64,000 nt of DNA, from the NCBI GenBank assembly GCA_944326855.1, contig CALVFO010000026.1:62001-126000 (forward strand), read 5' to 3'. The notes under the pieces are model-generated. The model saw nothing but the letters and a program-made list of their open reading frames with translations. It searched no databases and was not told the origin of the DNA. Positions within the stretch are counted from its first letter, which is position 1, and the number at the start of each line of letters is the position of its first letter. Positions 26,266 through 34,054 of this stretch are shown one piece after another. Both the position numbers and the translations under genes were made by a program. The stretch is from an uncultured Alistipes sp. GTDB lineage: Bacteria > Bacteroidota > Bacteroidia > Bacteroidales > Rikenellaceae.

Positions 26266-26294
26266 AAAGGCTCCCTCGTCGGGGGCCTTTTTTT
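26266..26294 (+). terminator. Rho-independent terminator after asd
   Basis: A 10-base stem with one G-T pair (26266-26275 with 26281-26290) and a 5-base loop are followed by TTTT. Confidence 0.8.
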
Positions 26295-26725
26295 GTAGAA
26301 CCATCGGAGGTGCGATGCCCGCGGATGAATGGGCGATTTGCAGCCCGGGAAGAGCATGGAAGGGGATTTTTCGGATAGGGGGATGACTGTATCGGCGGCG
26401 GAGGGGTTACGATGGGATCTTGTCGGACAGACAGGCTGGAGCAGGAAGTTATGAACGTACTTCGGGGTTGCATCGATAGAGGCGGGATCATTTCCTGGAA
26501 CGGGATTGAATGGCGGTGAAGGGTATTCTAAGGCTGAGGGGCAGGTCTTTGAGGTCTGTCCATGAAACGGGAAGGTGTCGGTGAAGGCCGGGAAAAGAAG
26601 AAAAGGGACCGGACGAGGTCTGTTATGATGACAAAAAAAGCATAAATAATCCGATTCCTGCTGTTTGACGGGGAATTTGACTATCTTTATAGAGCATCGT
26701 TTTACTGTTTAAATTTCGGCTTGTT
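26295..26725. other. Gene-free interval
   Basis: About 430 bases with no supportable gene. A partial promoter-like site, TATCTTTA at 26682-26689, lies shortly before the next gene. Nothing else is recognised. Confidence 0.5.
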
Positions 26726-27433
26726 ATGAACCCAGGACAGGGAGGGTGGACGATCCTGATGGGGATCGTGGCCGGAGTCCTCTTATCTGCCGGTACCCCC
26801 TCGGACAAACAGTTGAAGAAAATGGCCCGACAGGGTCAGGTGAATCCGGATAGTCCGCAATATGTTGTGAACGGCATTCCTTTTCGTACGATTAGGGCCG
26901 TGCCGGTCGACCAGATTACCCGAATTGTCGTGTATCCATTTGATCCTGACGATATGCAGGATGGAGTGAGACTGGTATACGGTAAAATGGAGGTCGAATG
27001 GACGGACGATACGACGGCCCGACAGGGAATCGTCGGGGAGATTCAGAATCCTGATAAAGTGTTGTATCAGCCGTCGTTTATGGGGGGAGATTTTCAGCAG
27101 TTCCGTACGTGGTTGCAAATTAACCTTCGCTATCCGTTATCCGCGCTTTCCAAAAAAATCGACGGGGGCGTACAGGTGCGTTTTACGGTGGATGAACGAG
27201 GCGTAATTACCGAGGTGGAAACCCTGGAGAGCGATCATAAAATCTTGGAATCGTATCTCGTCTCTTTGCTGAAAGAAGAATCGCCGGGCTGGCTTCCGGC
27301 CATCGAAAACGGACGACCCCAAAAAACGGAGTTTACGATTGCCGTGGAGTTCCGACTGGCTCATAAAACCTATCCGAACTGGCGTTTCCCGGAAGATAAC
27401 AGTACGATTATCACGGTGGGAGCCGTCATGTAG
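26726..27433 (+). CDS. TonB C-terminal-domain protein of unknown role
   Basis: A 235-residue protein. Residues 8-22 form a hydrophobic N-terminal segment (signal peptide or anchor). The C-terminal 95 residues resemble the TonB C-terminal domain: a FRTWLQINLRYP lead, then GGVQVRFTVDERGVITEVETL and an FTIAVEFRL end strand. The periplasmic region before it (about 45-110) is unassigned. It lacks the long proline-rich spanner and the ExbB/ExbD neighbours of a true energy transducer, so it may be a stand-alone periplasmic interaction protein. It converges with ugd. Confidence 0.7.
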   Translation: MNPGQGGWTILMGIVAGVLLSAGTPSDKQLKKMARQGQVNPDSPQYVVNGIPFRTIRAVPVDQITRIVVYPFDPDDMQDGVRLVYGKMEVEWTDDTTARQGIVGEIQNPDKVLYQPSFMGGDFQQFRTWLQINLRYPLSALSKKIDGGVQVRFTVDERGVITEVETLESDHKILESYLVSLLKEESPGWLPAIENGRPQKTEFTIAVEFRLAHKTYPNWRFPEDNSTIITVGAVM

Positions 27434-27596
27434 GGATAATCCGAGCCGGTTCCTGGCTGTGCGGACCGGTTAGACAATCAGAGGAATTGCCGTTTCCCCG
27501 TTCGCTGCTTCGGCGGACAACTCCGTTGCGGGAACGGATGGTGGGTCGTGATCGGTTCGGGGAAGGGTCCGGAAGAGGCCGACAGCCGGGGAGCGA

Positions 27597-28916
27597 TTAT
27601 CCGCCGATGTAGTGGTATACGATACCATGTTCGGCCAGATCGAGTCGGTCGTAAATGTTGCGGCCATCGAAAATCACCGGAGAGCGCATCACCCGCTTGA
27701 GAATCTCCAGCGAGGGGATGCGGAACTCTTTCCATTCGGTTACCAGCAACAAGGCATCGGCATCCACGACCGCTTCGTACATGTCGGCGGCATAGTGTAC
27801 CCGCTCGCCCATGACCCGCCGGAACGCTTCCAGAGCTACCGGATCGTAGACAGTCACCTCGGCTCCGGCTTCGGTCAACAGTCGGGCGAGGACCAGTGAG
27901 GGTGCTTCGCGGATGTCGTCCGTGTCGGGTTTGAACGCTACGCCCCACAGTGCGATTTTCCGGCCTGCCAACTGACCGTCGAAATAGCGGGTCAATTTTT
28001 CGAAAAGAATGGCTTTCTGACGATCGTTCACCTCTTCGACGGCCTCCAGTACCCGCATCCGATAACCGTGTTCGCGGGCGGTATGAATCAGGGCCTTGAT
28101 GTCTTTCGGGAAGCAGGACCCGCCGTAACCGGTCCCCGGATAGAGAAACTTGCTGCCGATGCGGTTGTCCGAACCGATCCCCTTGCGCACCATGTTGACA
28201 TCGGCCCCGACCCGTTCACAGAGGTTGGCAATGTCGTTCATGAAGCTGATGCGGGTGGCCAACATACTGTTGGCGGCATATTTGGTCATTTCCGACGACA
28301 GTACGTCCATGAAAATCACCCGAAAGTTATTGAGCAAAAACGGCCGGTACAGACGGGTCATCAGGTCGCGGGCCCGCTGGCTTTCGACTCCGACCACCAC
28401 CCGGTCGGGACTCATGAAATCCTTGACGGCACTGCCCTCTTTCAGAAATTCCGGATTGGAGGCGACTTCGAACGGAACCTCTATCCCGCGTCGGGCCAAC
28501 TCCCCTTCCACGACCGCCTTGACTTTGGCTGCCGTTCCTACCGGTACGGTGCTTTTGGTCACCAACAGCGTATAACGGTTCACCGAGGCCCCGAATTCGC
28601 GGGCTACTTCGAGCACCTGTTGCAGGTCGGCCGATCCGTCGGCTCCCGGAGGAGTGCCTACCGCGATGAAAACCATTTCCACCTCATCGAGGTGGGTGTC
28701 CAGCCGGACATCGAAGTGCAGGCGGCCGGCCTGTACGTTTTTTTGGACGATCTCTTCCAGCCCCGGTTCATAGATCGGAATCTCGCCTCTCCACAGACGT
28801 CCGATTTTGGCCGTATCCCGGTCGATGCAGATCACCTCCACCCCCATCTCCGAAAAACAGGCTCCCGATACCAGACCGACATATCCGGTCCCTACAACGG
28901 CTATTTTCATACGCAT
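27597..28916 (-). CDS. ugd: UDP-glucose 6-dehydrogenase
   Basis: A 439-residue cytoplasmic NAD-dependent enzyme that oxidises UDP-glucose twice to UDP-glucuronate for surface glycan synthesis. The N-terminal Rossmann motif is KIAVVGTGYVGLVSG. TKSTVPVGT and ASNPEFLKEGSAVKDF are typical. The catalytic cysteine lies in GTGYGGSCFPKD, and ALWGVAFKPDTDDIREAPS marks the C-terminal UDP-binding domain. The ATG at 28916 is used; a second, two codons later (28910), is equally possible. UDP-mannose/GlcNAc dehydrogenases are the main alternative but are less similar at the C-terminus. Confidence 0.93.
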   Translation of the reverse strand: MRMKIAVVGTGYVGLVSGACFSEMGVEVICIDRDTAKIGRLWRGEIPIYEPGLEEIVQKNVQAGRLHFDVRLDTHLDEVEMVFIAVGTPPGADGSADLQQVLEVAREFGASVNRYTLLVTKSTVPVGTAAKVKAVVEGELARRGIEVPFEVASNPEFLKEGSAVKDFMSPDRVVVGVESQRARDLMTRLYRPFLLNNFRVIFMDVLSSEMTKYAANSMLATRISFMNDIANLCERVGADVNMVRKGIGSDNRIGSKFLYPGTGYGGSCFPKDIKALIHTAREHGYRMRVLEAVEEVNDRQKAILFEKLTRYFDGQLAGRKIALWGVAFKPDTDDIREAPSLVLARLLTEAGAEVTVYDPVALEAFRRVMGERVHYAADMYEAVVDADALLLVTEWKEFRIPSLEILKRVMRSPVIFDGRNIYDRLDLAEHGIVYHYIGG

Positions 28917-29053
28917 TCAGTTAAAGTGTCTCCCGCTCGGCGAGCGGCCGTCCCAAAGACGATACAAGGTAATGATTTTTTGCGAAACCCCGGTACGGCT
29001 TTCGATTCGCTCCCGATCACAAAACCTTCTCCCGGAGATCTTCCTCCTGGAGT

Positions 29054-31189
29054 TTATTGAACATTTCGGAGCGACAGGGCGATCCGTCCGCGTATCCGGT
29101 CGACGGACAGCACCCGAACGCGGACCTGTTGCTGGAGATGCAACACCTCGGCCGGATCGGACACATATCGGTCGGCCAACTGGGAGATGTGGATCAGACC
29201 GTCCTGTTTGACCCCTACGTCGACAAAGGCTCCGAAGGCCGTCAGGTTGGTGACGAGGCCCGGCAGGATCATCCCTTCGTGCAGGTCGTCCAGGGTGTGG
29301 ACATCGGCGAATTCGAAGGTTTGGATGCGGCTGCGCGGGTCACGGCCCGGTTTGGCCAGTTCGGAGAGGATGTCGGTCAGGGTCGGCAGACCGGTCTTCT
29401 CGGTCACGTACCGGCGGATATCGATCCGGCGACGCATCGCTTCGTTGGACAACAATTCGGGAAGCGTGGTGCCCAGATCCCGGGCCATTTGTTCGACAAT
29501 ACCGTAGGATTCGGGGTGTACGGCACTGTTGTCCAGCGGATGTTCGGCCTGAGGAATACGCAGGAAACCCGCACACTGCTCGAACGCCTTGGCCCCCAGC
29601 CGAGGAACATCGAGTAACTGTCGACGGCTGGTGAAATCGCCGTTGGCAGCCCGATACTCCACAATGTTCTGCGCCAGTACGGGACCCAATCCCGACACAT
29701 AGGTCAGCAGATGTTTCGATGCCGTATTCAGGTTGACCCCTACCAGGTTGACGCAGCTTTCCACCACATCGTCCAACTCATGTTTGAGTTTGGTTGGATC
29801 GACGTCGTGCTGGTACTGGCCTACCCCGATCGATTTGGGGTCGATTTTGACCAGTTCGGCCAGGGGATCGATCAGCCGCCGCCCGATGGATACGGCTCCA
29901 CGCACCGTTACATCGTAGTCGGGAAACTCTTCCCGGGCCGTGGCCGAAGCCGAATAGACCGATGCCCCGTCCTCGCTGACCGAGAACACCTGTACACCGG
30001 CGGGGAGTTCCATGCCCCGGACCATTTGTTCGGTTTCCCGTCCGGCCGTACCGTCTCCGATGGCGATGGCCTCGATATCGTATTTTTTCAGTAGGTCACT
30101 CAGGGTGGCGATCGCCTCCGTACGGCGATTCTGGGGAGGATGAGGATAGATGGTGGTGTTGTGCAGCAGGCCTCCCTGTCCGTCCAGGCAGACTACCTTA
30201 CAGCCGGTCCGGAACCCGGGATCGATGGCCAGCACCCGTTTACTGCCCAACGGCGCCGACAGCAACAATTGCCGCAAGTTTTCGGCGAATACCCGGATCG
30301 AGGTTTCGTCGGCCCGGACCTTGGCGGTCGCTAACGCCTCGCTCTCCATGGAGGGGCCCAACAACCGCTTGTAAGCATCCCGAACGGCGGCTTCGACATA
30401 CGCTCGGGAGGGTGATGCGCCCCGAACAAAGAGCCGGTTCAACGATTCCAGGGCCCGGCTTTCGTCCGGAGCCAGCGACAACTTCAAAAAACCTTCCCGC
30501 TCTCCCCGCACCATGGCCAGCAGTCGGTGAGCCGGTAGTTTGCGCAGCGGTTCCGTCTTTTCGAAATAGTCGGCATATTTGGCACCTTCGGTTTCTTTCC
30601 CTTTGACGGCCCGGGTCGTTATCATCCCTTCAAAAGCGTACAGACGTCGCATGCTGCTGCGGCTGCGCTCGTTTTCGCTGATCCATTCGGCCATGATGTC
30701 GCCGGCTCCGGACAACGCTTCCTGCGTATCCGTGACCTCTCCTTTGACGAAACGGCGGGCCAATACCTCGGGATCGGATCCGTCCTGGCGCATCAGCAGG
30801 GCGGCCAAAGGCTCCAGCCCTTTCTCGCGGGCAACGGTGGCCCGGGTGCGACGTTTGGGTTTGTAGGGCAGGTAGAGGTCTTCGAGCGGATTCGCTTCGT
30901 AACAGGTCTCGATGCGTTTGCGCAATTCGGGCGTCAGTTGGCCCTGCTCTTCGATCGAGGCGAGAATCGTCTGTTTGCGTTTCTCCAGCGTCCGAAGACG
31001 TTCCAGATGGTCGCGGATTGCGGTGATCTGCACTTCGTCCAGCCCTCCGGTCGCCTCTTTGCGGTAACGACTGATAAAGGGAATGGTCGCGCCTTCATCC
31101 AGCAGACGGACGGTTCCGGAAACTTGAGCGAGCGGGATCTGGCACAGGGAGGCGATGACGGAGAGAATCGGAGTATCGGGTTGTGACAT
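29054..31189 (-). CDS. tex: Tex-family RNA-binding transcription accessory protein
   Basis: A roughly 711-residue cytoplasmic protein with the full Tex layout: an N-terminal helical HTH-like region (RYRKEATGGLDEVQI), a YqgF/RNase-H-like domain (RVLAIDPGFRTGCKVVCLD), paired helix-hairpin-helix motifs (LTYVSGLGPVLAQNIVEYR, LDVPRLGAKAFEQCAGFLRI) and a C-terminal S1 domain (GLVTNLTAFGAFVDVGVKQDG). It binds nucleic acid and affects transcription and stress responses. The frame is open to 31222, but a -7 element lies at 31209-31216, so the ATG at 31189 (MSQPDTP) is the likely start. Confidence 0.94.
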   Translation of the reverse strand: MSQPDTPILSVIASLCQIPLAQVSGTVRLLDEGATIPFISRYRKEATGGLDEVQITAIRDHLERLRTLEKRKQTILASIEEQGQLTPELRKRIETCYEANPLEDLYLPYKPKRRTRATVAREKGLEPLAALLMRQDGSDPEVLARRFVKGEVTDTQEALSGAGDIMAEWISENERSRSSMRRLYAFEGMITTRAVKGKETEGAKYADYFEKTEPLRKLPAHRLLAMVRGEREGFLKLSLAPDESRALESLNRLFVRGASPSRAYVEAAVRDAYKRLLGPSMESEALATAKVRADETSIRVFAENLRQLLLSAPLGSKRVLAIDPGFRTGCKVVCLDGQGGLLHNTTIYPHPPQNRRTEAIATLSDLLKKYDIEAIAIGDGTAGRETEQMVRGMELPAGVQVFSVSEDGASVYSASATAREEFPDYDVTVRGAVSIGRRLIDPLAELVKIDPKSIGVGQYQHDVDPTKLKHELDDVVESCVNLVGVNLNTASKHLLTYVSGLGPVLAQNIVEYRAANGDFTSRRQLLDVPRLGAKAFEQCAGFLRIPQAEHPLDNSAVHPESYGIVEQMARDLGTTLPELLSNEAMRRRIDIRRYVTEKTGLPTLTDILSELAKPGRDPRSRIQTFEFADVHTLDDLHEGMILPGLVTNLTAFGAFVDVGVKQDGLIHISQLADRYVSDPAEVLHLQQQVRVRVLSVDRIRGRIALSLRNVQ

Positions 31190-31208
31190 AGGGCTTCGTT
31201 TGATGGGG

Positions 31209-31216
31209 CAAAGATA
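31209..31216 (-). promoter_or_regulatory. -7 promoter element (TATCTTTG) of tex
   Basis: The minus strand reads TATCTTTG 20 bases before the chosen tex start. It decides against the longer frame starting at 31222. Confidence 0.55.
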
Positions 31217-31407
31217 ACGCAAATCGAATGTAAACCACCCTCCGGGGAGCGGGTCGTTTGTTGGTGGAGAACTCTGCTCGGGTTGGTGCAGTCTTCTTCG
31301 GACAAGCGTTTCGGAAAGATGGATTGCATGCGCAGGATCAGGTTGTCAGGTCCGGGATATCTCTCTATGAAAGAGATTGGAACCGCTTCCGAATGCCACA
31401 TCGGGAT

Positions 31408-31587
31408 CTATTTCCGATGCCCCGGAGCGTATGGAGCGGCCGATGGACTGCCGGTAGCTTTTTTCACCTGGCCGGGAGGCATGGTTTTCGGGGGCTTGTG
31501 GGCATGTTTGGTGCGGACGGCGCATCCGCTCTGTCCCAGCAGCAGGGTCCCGGCCAGCAGGCACAGAAAGATCGATTTGGTTTTCAT
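31408..31587 (-). CDS. Small lipoprotein with PPGQ-KK motif
   Basis: A 59-residue protein with a lysine-rich start, a hydrophobic segment and a lipobox ending in GQSGC (C22). The mature part is short, basic and histidine/proline rich (KHAHKPPKTMPPGQVKK...YAPGHRK). I recall similar small Bacteroidota lipoproteins with a PPG(Q/H)xKK...APGH pattern, but their function is not known to me. The ATG at 31587 is preferred over the one seven codons upstream because it begins a proper signal peptide. An exact -7 element lies 70 bases upstream. Confidence 0.7.
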   Translation of the reverse strand: MKTKSIFLCLLAGTLLLGQSGCAVRTKHAHKPPKTMPPGQVKKATGSPSAAPYAPGHRK

Positions 31588-31656
31588 AATCTTATCGTTA
31601 GAGAGCATGGATCACGGGCTCGAGTCAACAAAGAGTTGTCCTTTCCCCCGATAAAT

Positions 31657-31664
31657 CAAAGATA
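31657..31664 (-). promoter_or_regulatory. -7 promoter element (TATCTTTG) of the small lipoprotein gene
   Basis: The minus strand reads TATCTTTG, 70 bases before the lipoprotein start. It supports the small gene being real. Confidence 0.5.
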
Positions 31665-31704
31665 GGCATAAAAAAGCAGGCTGGGAAAACCCGGGAAAAA
31701 TTTC

Positions 31705-31712
31705 TACTTTTG
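31705..31712 (+). promoter_or_regulatory. -7 promoter element (TACTTTTG) of the aminopeptidase P gene
   Basis: TACTTTTG lies 64 bases before the ATG at 31777, divergent from the small lipoprotein promoter. Confidence 0.45.
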
Positions 31713-31776
31713 GGAATCGCTCCGGGCGTATTCGTGTCGGAGCCACAACGTTTTATTGTGTATAAACCGCATTGTT

Positions 31777-33177
31777 ATGTTCGATAAAAGTACCTACATA
31801 GCCCGGCGCCAGGCGCTCAGGGCCCGTTTGGGCAGCGGATTGGTGCTGCTGCCGGGAAACAGCGAATCTTCGTCCAACTACCCCAACAATACGTATCTGT
31901 TCCGTCAGGACAGTACGTTCCTCTATTTTTTCGGGCTCAATCATCCGGATTACGCCGGGGTAATCGATCTGGATTCGGGCGAAGAGGAGCTTTACGGGGA
32001 CGACTATACGATCGACGATATTATCTGGATGGGACCGCAGCCGACTCTGGCCGAACAAGCCGAACGGGTCGGGGTGACCCGTACCGCCCCGCTGCGGGCG
32101 ATCGAAGAGCGGCTTAAAAAAGCCATAGGACAAGGGCGCCGTATTCATTTTCTGCCGCCGTACCGGGGCGAAATTACACTGAGAATGGCCTCCTGGCTCG
32201 GGATGCATCCCCAGCGGCTGAATGATTATATCTCGGTGGAACTGGCCGTGGCCGTGGTGGCTCTGCGAGAAATCAAAGATGCCGATGAAATCGCTGAAAT
32301 GGAGCGGGCCTGTGCCATCGCTACCGATATGCATACCCTGGCCATGGCCATGTGCCGTCCGGGCGTTGTCGAGCAGCAGATTGCCGGGGCCATCGACGGT
32401 GTGGCCCTGCGGGCCGGAGCCGGGGTATCGTTCCCCTCGATCGTGAGTCAGAACGGAGAGACCCTGCATAACCATTACCATGGAAATACCCTCACCGAAG
32501 GACGCTTGTTGCTGGTGGATGCCGGGGCTGAAACCAACATGAACTATTGCAGCGATTTTACGCGTACTTTCCCGGTGAGCGGACGTTTTACGACGCGGCA
32601 AAAAGAGGTGTATGATATCGTGCTGGCGGCCAATGACCGGGCTTTCGAATTGGCTCGTCCCGATGTTTGCTATTGGCAGATTCACAATGCCGCCAGTCTG
32701 GTGATCGCCGAAGGGCTCAAGGCTCTGGGGCTGATGCAGGGCGATATGCAGGAGGCCGTGGCGACCGGGGCCCAGGCCCTGTTCATGCCTCACGGACTGG
32801 GACATCAACTGGGGCTGGACGTACATGACATGGAAAACATCGGCGAAAAATACGTGGGTTATGACGAAGAGACCTTACGGAGTTCGACCCCCGGCCTCTC
32901 GTCCCTGCGCATGGGCAAACGCCTCAAGGCCGGGCAGGTCATCACCGTCGAACCGGGGATCTATTTCATTCCGGCTCTGGTGGACAAATGGGAAAAAGAG
33001 GGCCTGGGCGGTGGCTTTATCAACTATGCCCGGGTGCGCGAATACCTCGATTTCGGCGGAATCCGCATTGAAGACGATCTGTTGGTCACCCCTACCGGCA
33101 ACCGGATGTTGGGCGAACATCGTCCGCCGGTGACTACCTCCCAGATCGAAACCTATATGGCCGAACATCGGATGTAG
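31777..33177 (+). CDS. Xaa-Pro aminopeptidase (aminopeptidase P, M24B)
   Basis: A 466-residue cytoplasmic metallopeptidase that removes N-terminal residues preceding proline. An N-terminal creatinase-like domain (about 1-165) precedes the pita-bread catalytic domain. Metal ligands are visible in order: D in LLVDAGAETN, D in CSDFTRTFP, H in PHGLGHQLGLDVHD, E in TVEPGIYF and E in IRIEDDLLVT. The frame opens at a TTG at 31756, but the ATG at 31777 (MFDKSTYI) matches the family start. A strong hairpin follows the stop. Confidence 0.94.
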   Translation: MFDKSTYIARRQALRARLGSGLVLLPGNSESSSNYPNNTYLFRQDSTFLYFFGLNHPDYAGVIDLDSGEEELYGDDYTIDDIIWMGPQPTLAEQAERVGVTRTAPLRAIEERLKKAIGQGRRIHFLPPYRGEITLRMASWLGMHPQRLNDYISVELAVAVVALREIKDADEIAEMERACAIATDMHTLAMAMCRPGVVEQQIAGAIDGVALRAGAGVSFPSIVSQNGETLHNHYHGNTLTEGRLLLVDAGAETNMNYCSDFTRTFPVSGRFTTRQKEVYDIVLAANDRAFELARPDVCYWQIHNAASLVIAEGLKALGLMQGDMQEAVATGAQALFMPHGLGHQLGLDVHDMENIGEKYVGYDEETLRSSTPGLSSLRMGKRLKAGQVITVEPGIYFIPALVDKWEKEGLGGGFINYARVREYLDFGGIRIEDDLLVTPTGNRMLGEHRPPVTTSQIETYMAEHRM

Positions 33178-33201
33178 AAACGGTATGCGACAAGGTATTG
33201 G

Positions 33202-33233
33202 ACGGGCGATTCCCCCCTCGGGGAATCGCCCGT
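33202..33233. terminator. Strong hairpin after the aminopeptidase gene
   Basis: A perfect 14-base stem (33202-33215 with 33220-33233) and a 4-base loop lie 25 bases beyond the stop. No T tract follows, so intrinsic termination is plausible but not certain. Confidence 0.55.
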
Positions 33234-33294
33234 ATCGGTATTGATAAGGAAAAGCGTACGGATGATGGGGGCCGGCGGCACGGCGTTTGAAAAG

Positions 33295-33333
33295 ACCGTC
33301 CGGTCTCGAACAAACGCTTCGAGACCGGACGGT
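33295..33333 (-). terminator. Terminator of the nrdD-nrdG operon
   Basis: A perfect 16-base stem (33295-33310 with 33318-33333) and a 7-base loop lie just past the nrdG stop. Read on the minus strand it is followed by a short T run (CTTTTC). Confidence 0.65.
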
Positions 33334-33353
33334 TCGGTTTTGTGTTCGGTACG

Positions 33354-33998
33354 TTAAGCCTGTCGGACAGGGTAGTAGTCGGACAGGATTCCCTCTTCGC
33401 CCGGATGACGAAACGGATGAACCTCATACGGATCATGGGCGAACAGATGAGCCAGCCTCCGTTGCTCTTCCGGCGTGTGGATGTCCGGAAGAATCGTAGT
33501 GCGGAACTGGTATTCGATGCCCGAACTTCGTAGCAAAGAGATCGATCGGCGGATCCGGTGGATCCCTTCGGGGGTAATGTTGGGGGTGATTCGGGCATAA
33601 TATTTTAAACTGGGCAGGTGTTTGACGTCCATGGCCACGGCATCGATCAAACCCCGGACAATAAGCTCTTCCAGCAGGTCGGGACGGGTTCCGTTGGTAT
33701 CCAGTTTCACCCGGTAACTCAACGATTTGAGTCGCTGCAGGAAATCTTTCAGGTCGGGCTGCATGGTCGGCTCTCCCCCGGAGATCACGACCCCTTCGAG
33801 CCAACCTCTCCGTTGAACGAGGTATTCCCAGATCGTTTTTTCGTCCAGATCCGCCCGGCGATTGAGCAGAATCGGGAGCACCAGCGAAGGGTTGTGGCAG
33901 TATCCGCAACGGAAATTGCACCATTTGGTGAAGATAACGGCGGCCAGAACCCCTTCCCAGTCGATCAGGCTCTGTTTGACAAATCCTCCTATCCGCAT
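33354..33998 (-). CDS. nrdG: Anaerobic ribonucleotide reductase activating protein (radical SAM)
   Basis: A 214-residue radical-SAM enzyme that installs the glycyl radical in NrdD. The cluster motif CNFRCGYC lies near residue 30 (C-x3-C-x2-C), after the family lead GGFVKQSLIDWEG. VVISGGEPTMQPDL supplies the SAM-binding GGE. It resembles the longer activase subtype often annotated as the pyruvate-formate-lyase-activase-like NrdG. It lies 56 bases after nrdD on the same strand and shares its terminator, so the two form an operon. Confidence 0.93.
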   Translation of the reverse strand: MRIGGFVKQSLIDWEGVLAAVIFTKWCNFRCGYCHNPSLVLPILLNRRADLDEKTIWEYLVQRRGWLEGVVISGGEPTMQPDLKDFLQRLKSLSYRVKLDTNGTRPDLLEELIVRGLIDAVAMDVKHLPSLKYYARITPNITPEGIHRIRRSISLLRSSGIEYQFRTTILPDIHTPEEQRRLAHLFAHDPYEVHPFRHPGEEGILSDYYPVRQA

Positions 33999-34054
33999 GG
34001 TTTATTGGTTTGAGAAGGTTGCATATCAGGTATCTGTGTGTGGAGCAGGTCCGT

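Noticed and set aside
26726..27433. True TonB energy transducer
   Set aside because: A TonB-C-like end is present, but the proline-rich spanner and ExbB/ExbD partners are missing.
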